A stretch of 64,000 bases of DNA from Anaerobiospirillum sp. NML120448 (lineage in GTDB: Bacteria; Pseudomonadota; Gammaproteobacteria; Enterobacterales; Succinivibrionaceae). The stretch spans positions 1-64,000 of the forward strand of contig NZ_JALKIM010000001.1 of NCBI RefSeq assembly GCF_023050945.1, in the 5' to 3' direction. The notes below the pieces were generated by a model. It saw only the letters and a list, made by a program, of their open reading frames with translations. It ran no database searches and was not told the origin of the DNA. Shown here piece by piece: positions 53,456 through 61,408 of the stretch; position 1 is the stretch's first letter; each line of letters starts with the position of its first letter. The translations under genes and the position numbers were made by a program.

Positions 53456-54205
53456 ATGCGCAACATTTATTTAGGTGTCAATATTGACCACGTAGCAACC
53501 GTGCGTAATGCCCGCGGTGTTAGCTATCCAGATCCTGTTACTGCCTGTGCTTTAGCTGAGCTCGGCGGTGCTGATAGCATTACTACTCACTTACGTGAAG
53601 ATCGTCGCCATATTACTGATCGTGATGTCCGTATTATCAGAGAAACAGTCCAGACTAAGCTCAACTTAGAAATGGCTATTTCTGATGATGTTATGGCTAT
53701 TGCTGTTGCTTTAGCTCCTCAAGCTGCCTGTTTAGTTCCAGAAAGACGTGAAGAGGTAACAACCGAGGGCGGTTTACAAGTAGCTAAAGACATGATTAAG
53801 GTTGGCAATGCCGTAGAGCGCCTTGCTAAGGTTGGTACTGAGGTTTCTTTATTTATTGACCCTGTTAAAGAGCAAGTTGATGCGGCTCATAAAGTTGGTG
53901 CACCTTATATTGAATTTCACACTGGTGCCTATGCTAATGCTAAGAGCAAAAAAGAAAGACATGAATGCTTAGAGCAAATTGCTCGTATGGCTCAATATGC
54001 CAGTGATTTAGGCTTACACGTTAACTCTGGTCATGGCCTAACCTATGATAATGTTGCCCCTATTGCTGCTATTGAACAAATGGAAGAGCTCAATATTGGA
54101 CACAGCATTATTGCCCGAGCTATTTTTGTGGGCCTGCCACAAGCAGTTCAAGAAATGAAGAAAATCATGCAAGAAGCACGTCGCTTCCCTGCTCAATATC
54201 AATAA
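53456..54205 (+). CDS. pdxJ: pyridoxine 5'-phosphate synthase
   Basis: TIM-barrel enzyme closing the pyridoxine ring in vitamin B6 synthesis. LGVNIDHVATVRNARG, THLREDRRHI, LEMAIS, PERREEVTTEGG, and LHVNSGHGLTYDNV with the family glycine-rich phosphate site are all present. 249 residues. Followed by a palindromic terminator at 54210-54231. Confidence 0.97.
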   Translation: MRNIYLGVNIDHVATVRNARGVSYPDPVTACALAELGGADSITTHLREDRRHITDRDVRIIRETVQTKLNLEMAISDDVMAIAVALAPQAACLVPERREEVTTEGGLQVAKDMIKVGNAVERLAKVGTEVSLFIDPVKEQVDAAHKVGAPYIEFHTGAYANAKSKKERHECLEQIARMAQYASDLGLHVNSGHGLTYDNVAPIAAIEQMEELNIGHSIIARAIFVGLPQAVQEMKKIMQEARRFPAQYQ

Positions 54206-54209
54206 GATT

Positions 54210-54237
54210 AAGGCGCTGTTAACAGCGCCTTTTTTTA
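54210..54237 (+). terminator. intrinsic terminator after pdxJ
   Basis: AAGGCGCTGTTAACAGCGCCTT (54210-54231) is a perfect 22-nt palindrome followed by TTTTT. Confidence 0.92.
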
Positions 54238-54399
54238 TCTCCAAAATGCGATTACTTTCGCACTAAACAGACAATTACATTGCACAAAGCTACTAACTAA
54301 GGCACACTTTCAATTTGGTTTTATAAGCTCAAACTTTTTAGATCGTGCTTTGGCACACTTGGCACACTGAATATCTTTTTTAATTATGAAAAGCTTAAT

Positions 54400-54575
54400 T
54401 TGCGCAAGTTTAAAAGAGCTCCTATAATTACCATCAAATGCTAGATTGCAAAAGTAAAGTCAGTGATCATACTTTTGCAATCTAGCTTAAGCGCACAACG
54501 AACTAAAGTGCACATGTTTAGGCTATGCTTAGGTTTACCTAAGCTCTTTTTTTAGCAAGTAACAAGAAAAATACA
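54400..54575 (+). promoter_or_regulatory. ribB leader: promoter, 17-bp stem, intrinsic terminator (putative attenuator)
   Basis: TTGCGC (54400-54405), 17-nt spacer and TATAAT (54423-54428) form a good promoter. Just after the expected transcription start is a perfect 17-bp inverted repeat: GCTAGATTGCAAAAGTA (54440-54456) and TACTTTTGCAATCTAGC (54470-54486) with a 13-nt loop. Then GCTTAGG-TTTA-CCTAAGC (54527-54544) and TCTTTTTTT form an intrinsic terminator ending about 24 nt before the ribB ATG. Because pdxJ already has its own terminator, this arrangement suggests premature termination control of ribB or a discrete small RNA. The conserved sequence boxes of the FMN riboswitch are not visible. 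Confidence 0.6.
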
Positions 54576-55223
54576 ATGTCTATTAATTTACTTCAAAGCT
54601 TTGGCAGCAACTCTATTGAGCGTGTTGAGGCAGCTCTTAACGCAATGCGTAAAGGTCGCGGTGTATTGGTAGTTGACAATGCAGATCGTGAAAATGAGGG
54701 TGATTTAATCTTTGCTGCTGACACTATGACTGTAGAGCAAATGGCCTTTATGGTTCGTGAGTGTTCTGGTATTGTTTGTGTATGTATTACCAAAGAGCGT
54801 GCTAAGGAACTTGAGCTTCCAATGATGGTAGCAGACAACACCTCTACCTACGGTACTGCTTTTACTATTTCTGTTGATGCTGCTGAGGGTGTAACTACTG
54901 GTGTATCAGCATCAGATCGTATCCAGGCCATTAAGACCATCTTACGTAAGGACGCTAGCCGTAAGGATTTAGCTGCTCCTGGCCATATGTTCCCATTAGT
55001 AGCTCGTGATAATGGCGTATTAGAGCGTGATGGTCATACTGAGGCTTCTATTGATTTAGCTCGTTTAGCTGGCTTTAGTAAGTGTGGCGTATTATGTGAG
55101 TTATGTGCCCCAGATGGTGATATGGCTCGCTTACCACGTGTATGTGCTTTTGCTCAGCTCCACGATCTTACCGTAGTTTCCATTGAGGATATTATCGAGT
55201 ATCGTAAGGCCAAGAATTGCTAA
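54576..55223 (+). CDS. ribB: 3,4-dihydroxy-2-butanone 4-phosphate synthase
   Basis: Converts ribulose 5-phosphate to the four-carbon riboflavin precursor. [16 protein letters not shown] is the metal- and substrate-binding signature, [13 protein letters not shown] and the [21 protein letters not shown] motif are present. 215 residues, a standalone DHBP synthase without a GTP cyclohydrolase II domain. Preceded by the leader at 54400-54575; followed by GC-rich tract C and a terminator. Confidence 0.97.
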   Translation: MSINLLQSFGSNSIERVEAALNAMRKGRGVLVVDNADRENEGDLIFAADTMTVEQMAFMVRECSGIVCVCITKERAKELELPMMVADNTSTYGTAFTISVDAAEGVTTGVSASDRIQAIKTILRKDASRKDLAAPGHMFPLVARDNGVLERDGHTEASIDLARLAGFSKCGVLCELCAPDGDMARLPRVCAFAQLHDLTVVSIEDIIEYRKAKNC

Positions 55224-55231
55224 GCCAAACC

Positions 55232-55294
55232 AATGGCCCCTGGCCAGGGCCAAGGCCTGAGCCATGGCTAGGGCAAGGCCAGGGCCTGGCCATG
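55232..55294 (+). repeat. GC-rich degenerate hexamer tract C
   Basis: Directly after the ribB stop: ATGGCCCCTGGCCAGGGCC, then AAGGCCTGAGCCATGGC and AAGGCCAGGGCCTGGCC-like units. It can form strong local hairpins (CTGGCCAGG, GGCCAGGGCCTGGCC). Same family as tracts A, B and D. Confidence 0.65.
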
Positions 55295-55311
55295 ATCTAA
55301 GCTTGAAATTG

Positions 55312-55346
55312 AAAAAAGCAGAGTCTCAACAGCTCTGCTTTTTTTA
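55312..55346 (+). terminator. intrinsic terminator after ribB
   Basis: AAAAAAGCAGAG (55312-55323), 9-nt loop, CTCTGCTTTTTT (55333-55344). Confidence 0.9.
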
Positions 55347-55401
55347 TATAATGATTACTGACTTAAGCTAAGCTCTCTTTTTTAGGCTCAGAGAATCATA
55401 C

Positions 55402-56448
55402 ATGCTGCAATTAGGATATACCCGCATAGGAAACAAACAAGGATCAAAACTAGCCATTATTCATGGCTGGGGCTGTGATAGCAGCTCTATGCGCCCTATT
55501 GCCAATATGTTTAAAGATAAAGATGTCTATCTTATCGATTTGCCAGGCTATGGTAGAAGCAGCCACTTATCATCTTTATGTGATGACTTTTCTGCCACTA
55601 ATTATTTATTGTTAAATACTCTACCAAAAGGCTGTGATCTTATGTCCTGGTCCTTTGGTTCTATTTATGCCCTAAGAGCAATTAGCACTTTATCTAACCC
55701 TTGTATTAACTTACATTCATTTACTCAAGCTATTCAAAGCAATCCCAATATTAGATTACTAGAGCAACATTTAGGTTATAGATTTTCCACCAAGGCTAAA
55801 GAGTACTCGCCTTTTATTAGTGTTTTAGAGCAAGCCCTCTCCGATCAATCCAAGGCCCAGAGCCAGAGCCCAAGCTACGCTCAGGCCCAAGCTCAAGGCC
55901 AGGGCCTTGAGCTGGGCTTGGCCGATAGCTCTAGCGTCTGTGCCAATCAAAAAGACTTAATTAGAAGTCTCGTTACTATTTGTGGCTCACCAAGGTTTCC
56001 TAGCGATCCTAATTGGCAAGGCTTAAGTGCGATTAAAATATTAAAATGCAATACCTTGCTTACCCCTAAGAGGTTAAAGAGAATCTTAGATATCTTTTAC
56101 CGTATGATAGTAAAAACCGATCACAATCCTACTCAAGATGGCCAAGAGCAGTGTCGGGCATTTTTACAACATCGACCTCATATCCCTTATGAAGTCTTAA
56201 TGGCAGGCATTAGAATGGTAACTTATATCGATGAGCGACCATCTTTGGAGTATTTAAAGCTACCATCACTCCATCTTTTTGGCCGTCATGATCTATTAGT
56301 ACCGTGCTCTTTAGCTAACTATTTTGAACAATATACAGGTCATAAAAGCTTTATTTTTGAGCATTCATCTCACAGCCCTATGTTTAGTGAGCCAAAACTC
56401 TTTTATCAAGTATTAACAAACTTTTATAATGCTTTAGATCACATTTAA
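55402..56448 (+). CDS. bioH: BioH-like alpha/beta hydrolase with Gln-rich insertion
   Basis: Pimeloyl-ACP methyl ester carboxylesterase family (biotin precursor synthesis). HGWGCDSSSM at the N-terminus, nucleophile Ser84 in SWSFGS, the BioH-like CGSPRFPSDPNWQGL, Asp in LFGRHDLLVP and His in HSSHSPMFSEP make the triad. Length is 348 residues (BioH about 256): a stretch at about residues 150-178 (KAQSQSPSYAQAQAQGQG...) is encoded by the GC-rich hexamer tract at 55851-55930 and interrupts the cap region. No other bio gene is nearby in this window. Motif evidence is fair; another esterase of this family is possible. Confidence 0.75.
   Translation: MLQLGYTRIGNKQGSKLAIIHGWGCDSSSMRPIANMFKDKDVYLIDLPGYGRSSHLSSLCDDFSATNYLLLNTLPKGCDLMSWSFGSIYALRAISTLSNPCINLHSFTQAIQSNPNIRLLEQHLGYRFSTKAKEYSPFISVLEQALSDQSKAQSQSPSYAQAQAQGQGLELGLADSSSVCANQKDLIRSLVTICGSPRFPSDPNWQGLSAIKILKCNTLLTPKRLKRILDIFYRMIVKTDHNPTQDGQEQCRAFLQHRPHIPYEVLMAGIRMVTYIDERPSLEYLKLPSLHLFGRHDLLVPCSLANYFEQYTGHKSFIFEHSSHSPMFSEPKLFYQVLTNFYNALDHI
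55851..55930 (+). repeat. GC-rich hexamer tract inside bioH-like gene
   Basis: AAGGCCCAGAGCCAGAGCCC, then CTCAGGCCCAAGCTCAAGGC and CAGGGCCTTGAGCTGGGCT-like units, in frame as Gln-Ala/Gly/Ser, unlike the adjacent A/T-rich codons. Confidence 0.65.
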
Positions 56449-56570
56449 TTGTTTGTACATTTTTGCACATGCTTTTTGCATGTATGATTAAAGATTACAG
56501 TTGGTGTTGTTCCTAGTAGTAGGAAACAATTTGTTGATAGGGCCTAATATCTGCCTTTTTAGGAGTTTGT

Positions 56571-57206
56571 ATGGATGTAGCCTCAACCTTCGCAGTCAGC
56601 GTTGCACCACCTCCTTATCAAAAGGAGGTAGATGAAGCACGTAGAGATACGCAAAACAAAGTTAGTATTCCTCAGCTTAATGAGTCCCACAACTCTAAGG
56701 CTCAGTCTCATATTGGAGATCGTAGAGGCAATACTGATGGTGAAAACTCATTACTAAGCGCCCAGCAACATGGCATTATGGATGCTGAGGACGATATTGT
56801 CATAGACGCAAATGGACGTAAACGACGTCAACGACATAAAAAGAAGGGCGAGCAAAACGCAGAGGATCAGGATCAGGGCCACAGTGATGGAGACACACCA
56901 CACGACGAATATGCTTTTGATGGCCATGAATATCCACAAAGTACTGATGGTTTAACCGAGGATAACTTTGATTCCAATATTAAGTATGGCTACGATCCTA
57001 TAACTGGTTACTATCAAATTCCAGCAACAAGAAGAAACCCAGCTCGAGCTATTTTATTGCGCTTTAGAGAACAAAATGTTCACTTCTTAGAAAAGTTTAG
57101 TGATAAAAATACCGCTGTAGGTTTAATCAACTTTGCTCTTTGTCGTAAATATGGCAGCATTATTCCTCATAGTCGTTTAGGACAAGTTGTAGAAAAGAAT
57201 GCTTAG
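56571..57206 (+). CDS. conserved-looking hypothetical protein, acidic, disordered middle
   Basis: I do not recognise a named family. 211 residues, soluble, no signal peptide. N-terminal STFAVSVAPPPYQKEVDEARRD segment; a Lys/Arg cluster RKRRQRHKKK (about residues 83-92); a Gln/Asp/His/Glu-rich acidic middle (about 93-135); and an ordered-looking C-terminus (YGYDPITGYYQIPATRRNPARAILLRF onward) ending in a possible small domain. It is convergent with greB, sharing a terminator. A strong GGAG precedes the ATG, supporting expression. Charge pattern suggests nucleic-acid or chromatin-like binding (speculative). Confidence 0.7.
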   Translation: MDVASTFAVSVAPPPYQKEVDEARRDTQNKVSIPQLNESHNSKAQSHIGDRRGNTDGENSLLSAQQHGIMDAEDDIVIDANGRKRRQRHKKKGEQNAEDQDQGHSDGDTPHDEYAFDGHEYPQSTDGLTEDNFDSNIKYGYDPITGYYQIPATRRNPARAILLRFREQNVHFLEKFSDKNTAVGLINFALCRKYGSIIPHSRLGQVVEKNA

Positions 57207-57210
57207 AACA

Positions 57211-57241
57211 AAGGCTAGCAATCATATTGCTAGCCTTTTTC
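57211..57241. terminator. bidirectional intrinsic terminator
   Basis: AAGGCTAGCAA (57211-57221), TCATA loop, TTGCTAGCCTT (57227-57237), T-run, between the unknown gene and greB. Confidence 0.9.
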
Positions 57242-57862
57242 TTATTTAACCAAAGTGCTCATATAACTTTGTTCTAGCTTTTTAAGATCATCGGCGCTTA
57301 GCTCTTCATACTCTGAGCTATCATCCTCGTCATTCATATTGTCATGATCATTAATTTTAGGCTCTAACTCAGTAAACCACTGAGGGTTCTTATAGGCAAT
57401 TTTATTGATATACCAGAGACGATCTCCTTTAGGAGTATGTACCACAGCATCATCGCCCTCACTTTTGCCCAGCAAGGCCTTGGCCATAGGGGCATCAACA
57501 GAAATATAATTATCACGCCCGAAAATTTCTTCACCGCCGACAATGCGTATTTGCATAATGGACTCATCATCGTCAGCCTCAATCTCAACATAGGCTCCAA
57601 AAAATACTCGGCCCTCTTGTTGGCTGTTAAATTCCACTACTTGCAGATCATTTAGCACTTTACGCAAATAGCGAATACGACGGTCAATTTGTGCTAGCAG
57701 GCGCTTATTGTATTGATAGTCAGCATTTTCTGAACGATCACCTAAACTTGCTGCCCATGAGACCTTAGCTGTTACATCAGGTCTCTTCTCTAGCCATAAA
57801 TAATCCAATTCCTTTTTTAAAAGCTCATATCCTTGAGCAGTAATATAAGGCTTTTTAGCCAT
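57242..57862 (-). CDS. greB: transcript-cleavage factor GreB with acidic C-terminal tail
   Basis: Rescues backtracked RNA polymerase by stimulating transcript cleavage. The coiled-coil tip acidic pair is in the GDRSENADYQYNKRLL region; RRIRYLRKVL and the C-terminal FKBP-like domain (EGRVFFGAYVEIEADDD to LWYINKIAYKNP) follow. Family proteins are about 158 residues; this has 206, the excess being an Asp/Glu-rich C-terminal tail (from about residue 165). The ATG at 57862 has a weak upstream AGGATGG. A terminator for a further-upstream transcript lies at 57891-57928. Confidence 0.95.
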   Translation of the reverse strand: MAKKPYITAQGYELLKKELDYLWLEKRPDVTAKVSWAASLGDRSENADYQYNKRLLAQIDRRIRYLRKVLNDLQVVEFNSQQEGRVFFGAYVEIEADDDESIMQIRIVGGEEIFGRDNYISVDAPMAKALLGKSEGDDAVVHTPKGDRLWYINKIAYKNPQWFTELEPKINDHDNMNDEDDSSEYEELSADDLKKLEQSYMSTLVK

Positions 57863-57890
57863 AGTTTATCCATCCTATCCTGGTTTAAAT

Positions 57891-57928
57891 AAAAAAAGCC
57901 CGAGATAAAAATATCTCAGGCCTTTTTT
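57891..57928. terminator. intrinsic terminator between pckA and greB
   Basis: AAAAAAAGCCCGAGATA and TATCTCAGGCCTTTTTT form a stem with two non-Watson-Crick positions and an AAAA loop. It ends the pckA transcript, which is on the minus strand. Confidence 0.8.
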
Positions 57929-58013
57929 AATTTTAAGAGTATTAACTAGCCTAAGCTAAATAAACTCTTAATAAGAGGTGATCTCTTCTACTGGGATATC
58001 CCAGCATCAGTTA

Positions 58014-59612
58014 TTATAACTGTGGACCAGCCTTTACTAAGTCACCACCTAAGTGCTCGAACTTCTTGAAGTTGTTCTGGAAGCGAGCAGCTAAGTCCTT
58101 AGCCTTTACTTCCCACTCAGAGGCATCAGAGTAGGTGTTGCGTGGGTCTAAGATGTTGGTGTCAACGCCGTTTAACTCAGCTGGTACGGTGAAGTTGAAG
58201 TAAGGGATGTTCTGGGTCTTAGCAGAATCGATAGAACCGTCTAAGATTGCATCGATAATACCACGGGTATCCTTAATGGAGATACGCTTGCCAGTACCAT
58301 TCCAGCCAGTGTTTACTAAGTAAGCCTTAGCACCAGACTGCTCCATTCTCTTTACGAGAACTTCAGCGTACTTGGTTGGTGGTAAGGTTAAGAAAGCAGC
58401 ACCGAAGCAAGAAGAGAAGGTTGGGGTAGGCTCAGTAATACCACGCTCAGTACCAGCTAACTTAGCGGTGAAGCCAGAGAGGAAGTAGTACTGGGTCTGC
58501 TCTGGGGAGAGGATGGATACTGGAGGTAATACACCGAAAGCGTCAGCGGATAAGAAGATTACACGCTTAGCAGCTGGAGCCTTAGAAACTGGCTTAACGA
58601 TGTTCTTGATGTGGTAGATTGGGTAAGAAACACGAGTGTTCTCAGTTACAGACTTGTCAGCAAAGTCAACCTTGCCATCAGCAGAAACAGTTACGTTCTC
58701 TAATAAAGCGTCACGCTTAATTGCGTTCCAGATGTCTGGCTCGTTTTCCTTAGAGAGGTTGATAACCTTAGCGTAGCAGCCACCTTCGAAGTTGAATACG
58801 CCATCATCATCCCAACCGTGCTCGTCGTCGCCGATTAATAAGCGCTTAGGATCGGTTGAAAGGGTGGTCTTACCAGTGCCTGATAAACCGAAGAAGATAG
58901 CGGTGTTCTGACCGTTTAAGTCGGTGTTAGCAGAGCAGTGCATTGCAGCAATGCCCTTTAATGGTAAGTAGAAGTTCATCATGGAGAACATGCCCTTCTT
59001 CATCTCACCACCGTACCAGGTGTTTAAGATGATCTGCATCTTCTCTTTGAGGTTGAATACAACAGCAGTCTCAGAATTGAGGCCTAACTCCTTGTAGTTC
59101 TCAACCTTAGCCTTAGAAGCGTTAAGTACTACGAAGTCTGGCTCGAAGTTCTCTAACTCTTCAGCGGTTGGACGGATGAACATGTTGGTAACAAAGTGAG
59201 CCTGCCAAGCTACTTCTACTACGAAACGGATCTTAAGACGGGTGTTCTCGTTAGCACCGCAGAAGAGATCAACAACATATAAAGGCTTGCCAGAAAGCTC
59301 CTTGGCAGCTAAATCCTTTAAGTGTGCCCAAGCTTCCTCGGTAACAGGCTTGTTGTCATTCTTGAACTCGTCAGAGGTCCACCAAATTTCCTTGGAAGCC
59401 TCGTTCTTAACAATGAACTTATCCTTTGGAGAACGGCCAGTGTAGATACCAGTCATTACGTTGACTGCACCCATCTCGGTTACAACACCCTTCTCAAAGC
59501 CCTGTAAAGAAGCCTGAGTCTCAGCAGCAAAAAGCTCGTCGTAGGATGGATTGCGAACAATATTAGTAACGCCAGTGATACCATACTTGGCTAAACTTTC
59601 ATTTAAGCTCAT
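58014..59612 (-). CDS. pckA: phosphoenolpyruvate carboxykinase (ATP)
   Basis: Interconverts PEP + CO2 + ADP and oxaloacetate + ATP. In succinate-forming anaerobes it runs in the CO2-fixing direction, making [14 protein letters not shown] is the P-loop, [16 protein letters not shown] the kinase-2/metal loop, [11 protein letters not shown] and TGRSPKDKF are family signatures. From the ATG at 59612 it has 532 residues, the length I recall for Anaerobiospirillum succiniciproducens PckA, to which it looks very similar throughout. GGAG precedes this ATG; a GTG at 59624 is less likely. Codon use is more biased than in neighbours, as for abundant proteins. Confidence 0.98.
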   Translation of the reverse strand: MSLNESLAKYGITGVTNIVRNPSYDELFAAETQASLQGFEKGVVTEMGAVNVMTGIYTGRSPKDKFIVKNEASKEIWWTSDEFKNDNKPVTEEAWAHLKDLAAKELSGKPLYVVDLFCGANENTRLKIRFVVEVAWQAHFVTNMFIRPTAEELENFEPDFVVLNASKAKVENYKELGLNSETAVVFNLKEKMQIILNTWYGGEMKKGMFSMMNFYLPLKGIAAMHCSANTDLNGQNTAIFFGLSGTGKTTLSTDPKRLLIGDDEHGWDDDGVFNFEGGCYAKVINLSKENEPDIWNAIKRDALLENVTVSADGKVDFADKSVTENTRVSYPIYHIKNIVKPVSKAPAAKRVIFLSADAFGVLPPVSILSPEQTQYYFLSGFTAKLAGTERGITEPTPTFSSCFGAAFLTLPPTKYAEVLVKRMEQSGAKAYLVNTGWNGTGKRISIKDTRGIIDAILDGSIDSAKTQNIPYFNFTVPAELNGVDTNILDPRNTYSDASEWEVKAKDLAARFQNNFKKFEHLGGDLVKAGPQL

Positions 59613-59899
59613 TTTTTTCTCCACGAATGAGTGTTAGATGAATATCTAACAATTCTTTTTAAACCTAGTCTATTTTAGCTTAATTTTTTCAATAAATGAT
59701 AGAATCTAATCAGTTATTTAAAAAAATCCCTTTTAAGGGCTTTAATAAGCTTTGCATAATTTGCTTTTAAATAGCCTATTTTCTTGATAATTGCTTTATC
59801 TATAGCCCTTTATAATCTTAATAAAAACAAAGCCCCGCCGATCAAATAAAGTATCCTGTCTTACTAAGTGATCATACAAGTGCCCCACCATTGCCTATT

Positions 59900-59921
59900 T
59901 ATTGTGCATAAGATCACACTT
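59900..59921. promoter_or_regulatory. CRP-like binding site near pckA
   Basis: TGTGC-ATAAGA-TCACA (59903-59918) matches the CRP consensus TGTGA-N6-TCACA at nine of ten core bases. It lies about 290 nt upstream of pckA, a CRP-influenced gene in E. coli. The distance is larger than usual, so the target could be another promoter. Confidence 0.4.
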
Positions 59922-60105
59922 GCACCTAAATAAGTCTAATTGAGCTAAATTGCTCGCTTTTTTCTTACAAATCAAAGCCTTTTATCACATACAAAACATA
60001 CATATGGCGCTAAAATGATAAATTGACCTGAACTTTTAGGTAGCGTTTTGAAGTTTAGGCCCTCTCACTATTGTCACTTCATTTTAGATGCTGAGTTTAT
60101 GGCAC

Positions 60106-60180
60106 CTAGTGAAAGTTTCCGAAAGGTCGTTAACAACTATACCTGCCTACAGTAAATGAACTTTCAAAAACTCTCACTAG
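60106..60180. repeat. inverted-repeat-bounded element, copy 2 (75 bp)
   Basis: CTAGTGAAAGTTTCCGAAAG at the left, CTCTCACTAG at the right; the shared core CGTTAACAACTATACCTGCC then ACAGTAAATGAAC matches copy 1 (35371-35481). Relative to copy 1 it lacks about 35 bases between GCCT and ACAG. Confidence 0.8.
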
Positions 60181-60208
60181 CAAACACTAATTTCACATGA
60201 GGTTTTAC

Positions 60209-61219
60209 ATGCATTTATCACAAGCCTTAACCGTCATTGGAGCAGGATCATATGGTACAGCTTTAGCTATTGCTGTAGCCTCTAAAGGTTATCCTGTTTT
60301 GCTTCATGCCCGTGATGAAAACAAGGCTTATATCATGGAGCAAACCCGTCATAATGCTCACTACTTACCTAAAATAGCCTTTCCTAATAGCTTACATGTA
60401 ACAGCTGATCTTAAGGAGGCTTTAGCATTTAGCCGTGATATTTTGCTAGTAGTACCATCAAGTGCCTTTGTCGCCACTTTAGAGGCTATTAAACCTTATT
60501 GGCAACCTAAACAAAGATTAGCATGGGCTACCAAAGGCCTTGATAGCTCAGGTCAGCTCTTATCTAAAGTAGTTAGAGAGAAAATGACCTCTCCTGATTA
60601 CCCTATCTTGCCTATGGCTGCCCTATCAGGCCCTACCTTTGCCAAGGAGCTAGCCAATGGCATGCCTACAGCAATTGCTTGTGCAGGTAATGATGACTAT
60701 TTTGTTGATGATCTGTGTAATTTAATGCACACCAATACTTTTAGAATCTACAAAAGTCACGACTTAACTGCGCTGCAATTAGGTGGTGCGGTAAAAAATG
60801 TTATTGCTATTGGTGCTGGTATGTCTGATGGTTTGGGCTTTGGAGCTAATGCTCGTACTGCCTTAATCTCAAGAGGTTTGGCTGAAATGATTCGCTTAGG
60901 ACAAGCTCTAGGGGCATCAGAGCGTGGCTTTATGGGCTTATCAGGATTAGGCGATTTAATGCTTACTTGTACTGATAATCAATCCCGTAACCGCCGTTTA
61001 GGTTTTATGCTAGGACAGGGTAAAAATATCAATGAGGCTTTAGAAGAAATTGGCCAAGTAGTTGAAGGCTATCATATGGTTAAGGTCATTTATGATTTAG
61101 CCAAGCGCTGCCAAGTTGAAATGCCTATTTGTTTTGAGCTCTATGAAGTATTAGTCAACCACAAGCCAGGAGTTAAGGCCGCCTACGACCTACTCAACCG
61201 CCAAATCACCTCAGAATAG
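60209..61219 (+). CDS. gpsA: glycerol-3-phosphate dehydrogenase [NAD(P)+]
   Basis: Makes sn-glycerol 3-phosphate for phospholipids, the substrate of PlsB. The Rossmann motif is GAGSYGTALA (residues about 11-20 from the ATG at 60209), with LSGPTFAKE, KNVIAIGAGMSDGLGFG (catalytic Lys), GLSGLGDLMLT and SRNRRLG. 336 residues. GAGG lies about 7 nt before this ATG; an ATG at 60197 overlaps that site. As in E. coli it lies near secB, yibN and gpmI. Confidence 0.97.
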   Translation: MHLSQALTVIGAGSYGTALAIAVASKGYPVLLHARDENKAYIMEQTRHNAHYLPKIAFPNSLHVTADLKEALAFSRDILLVVPSSAFVATLEAIKPYWQPKQRLAWATKGLDSSGQLLSKVVREKMTSPDYPILPMAALSGPTFAKELANGMPTAIACAGNDDYFVDDLCNLMHTNTFRIYKSHDLTALQLGGAVKNVIAIGAGMSDGLGFGANARTALISRGLAEMIRLGQALGASERGFMGLSGLGDLMLTCTDNQSRNRRLGFMLGQGKNINEALEEIGQVVEGYHMVKVIYDLAKRCQVEMPICFELYEVLVNHKPGVKAAYDLLNRQITSE

Positions 61220-61230
61220 CATCAAAGATA

Positions 61231-61350
61231 CAAGGCTCCAGGCCAGTTGCCACTGGCCAATGGCCTTTGCCAGGCTAAGGCGTGGGCCTTAGCCTATGGC
61301 CTAGGTCATAGCCCTGGCTCAAGCCATAGGCTGGAGCCTGGGCTGGGGGG
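61231..61350 (+). repeat. GC-rich degenerate hexamer tract D
   Basis: After the gpsA stop: AAGGCTCCAGGCCAGTTGCC, ACTGGCCAATGGCC, GTGGGCCTTAGCCTATGGCC, TAGGTCATAGCCC, AAGCCATAGGCTGGAGCCTG and GGCTGGGGGG. Contains several local inverted repeats (for example CAGGCTCCAGCC / GGCTGGAGCCTG). It lies immediately before the shared terminator. Confidence 0.7.
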
Positions 61351-61354
61351 CATA

Positions 61355-61392
61355 AAAAAGGGCTTACTAGCACTCTAGTAAGCCCATTTTTT
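61355..61392. terminator. bidirectional intrinsic terminator gpsA / nfuA
   Basis: GGGCTTACTAG (61360-61370), CACT loop, CTAGTAAGCCC (61375-61385) with A and T runs on the two sides. Confidence 0.92.
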
Positions 61393-61408
61393 TAGCTATA
61401 AGCTGAAA

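Larger units (their letters stand above)
59613..60208. other. divergent pckA-gpsA spacer
   Basis: About 600 nt, A/T-rich. It contains a CRP-like palindrome (59900-59921) and the second copy of the inverted-repeat element (60106-60180), which ends about 28 nt before gpsA. pckA and gpsA promoters must lie here; I cannot name them confidently. Confidence 0.5.

Noticed and set aside
54232-54575. FMN (RFN) riboswitch before ribB
   Set aside because: None of the conserved AGGGGCAGGG-type boxes is present; the leader has other structure.
17891-61350. GC-rich tracts as CRISPR or classical satellite arrays
   Set aside because: Units are degenerate with no fixed repeat and spacer lengths.
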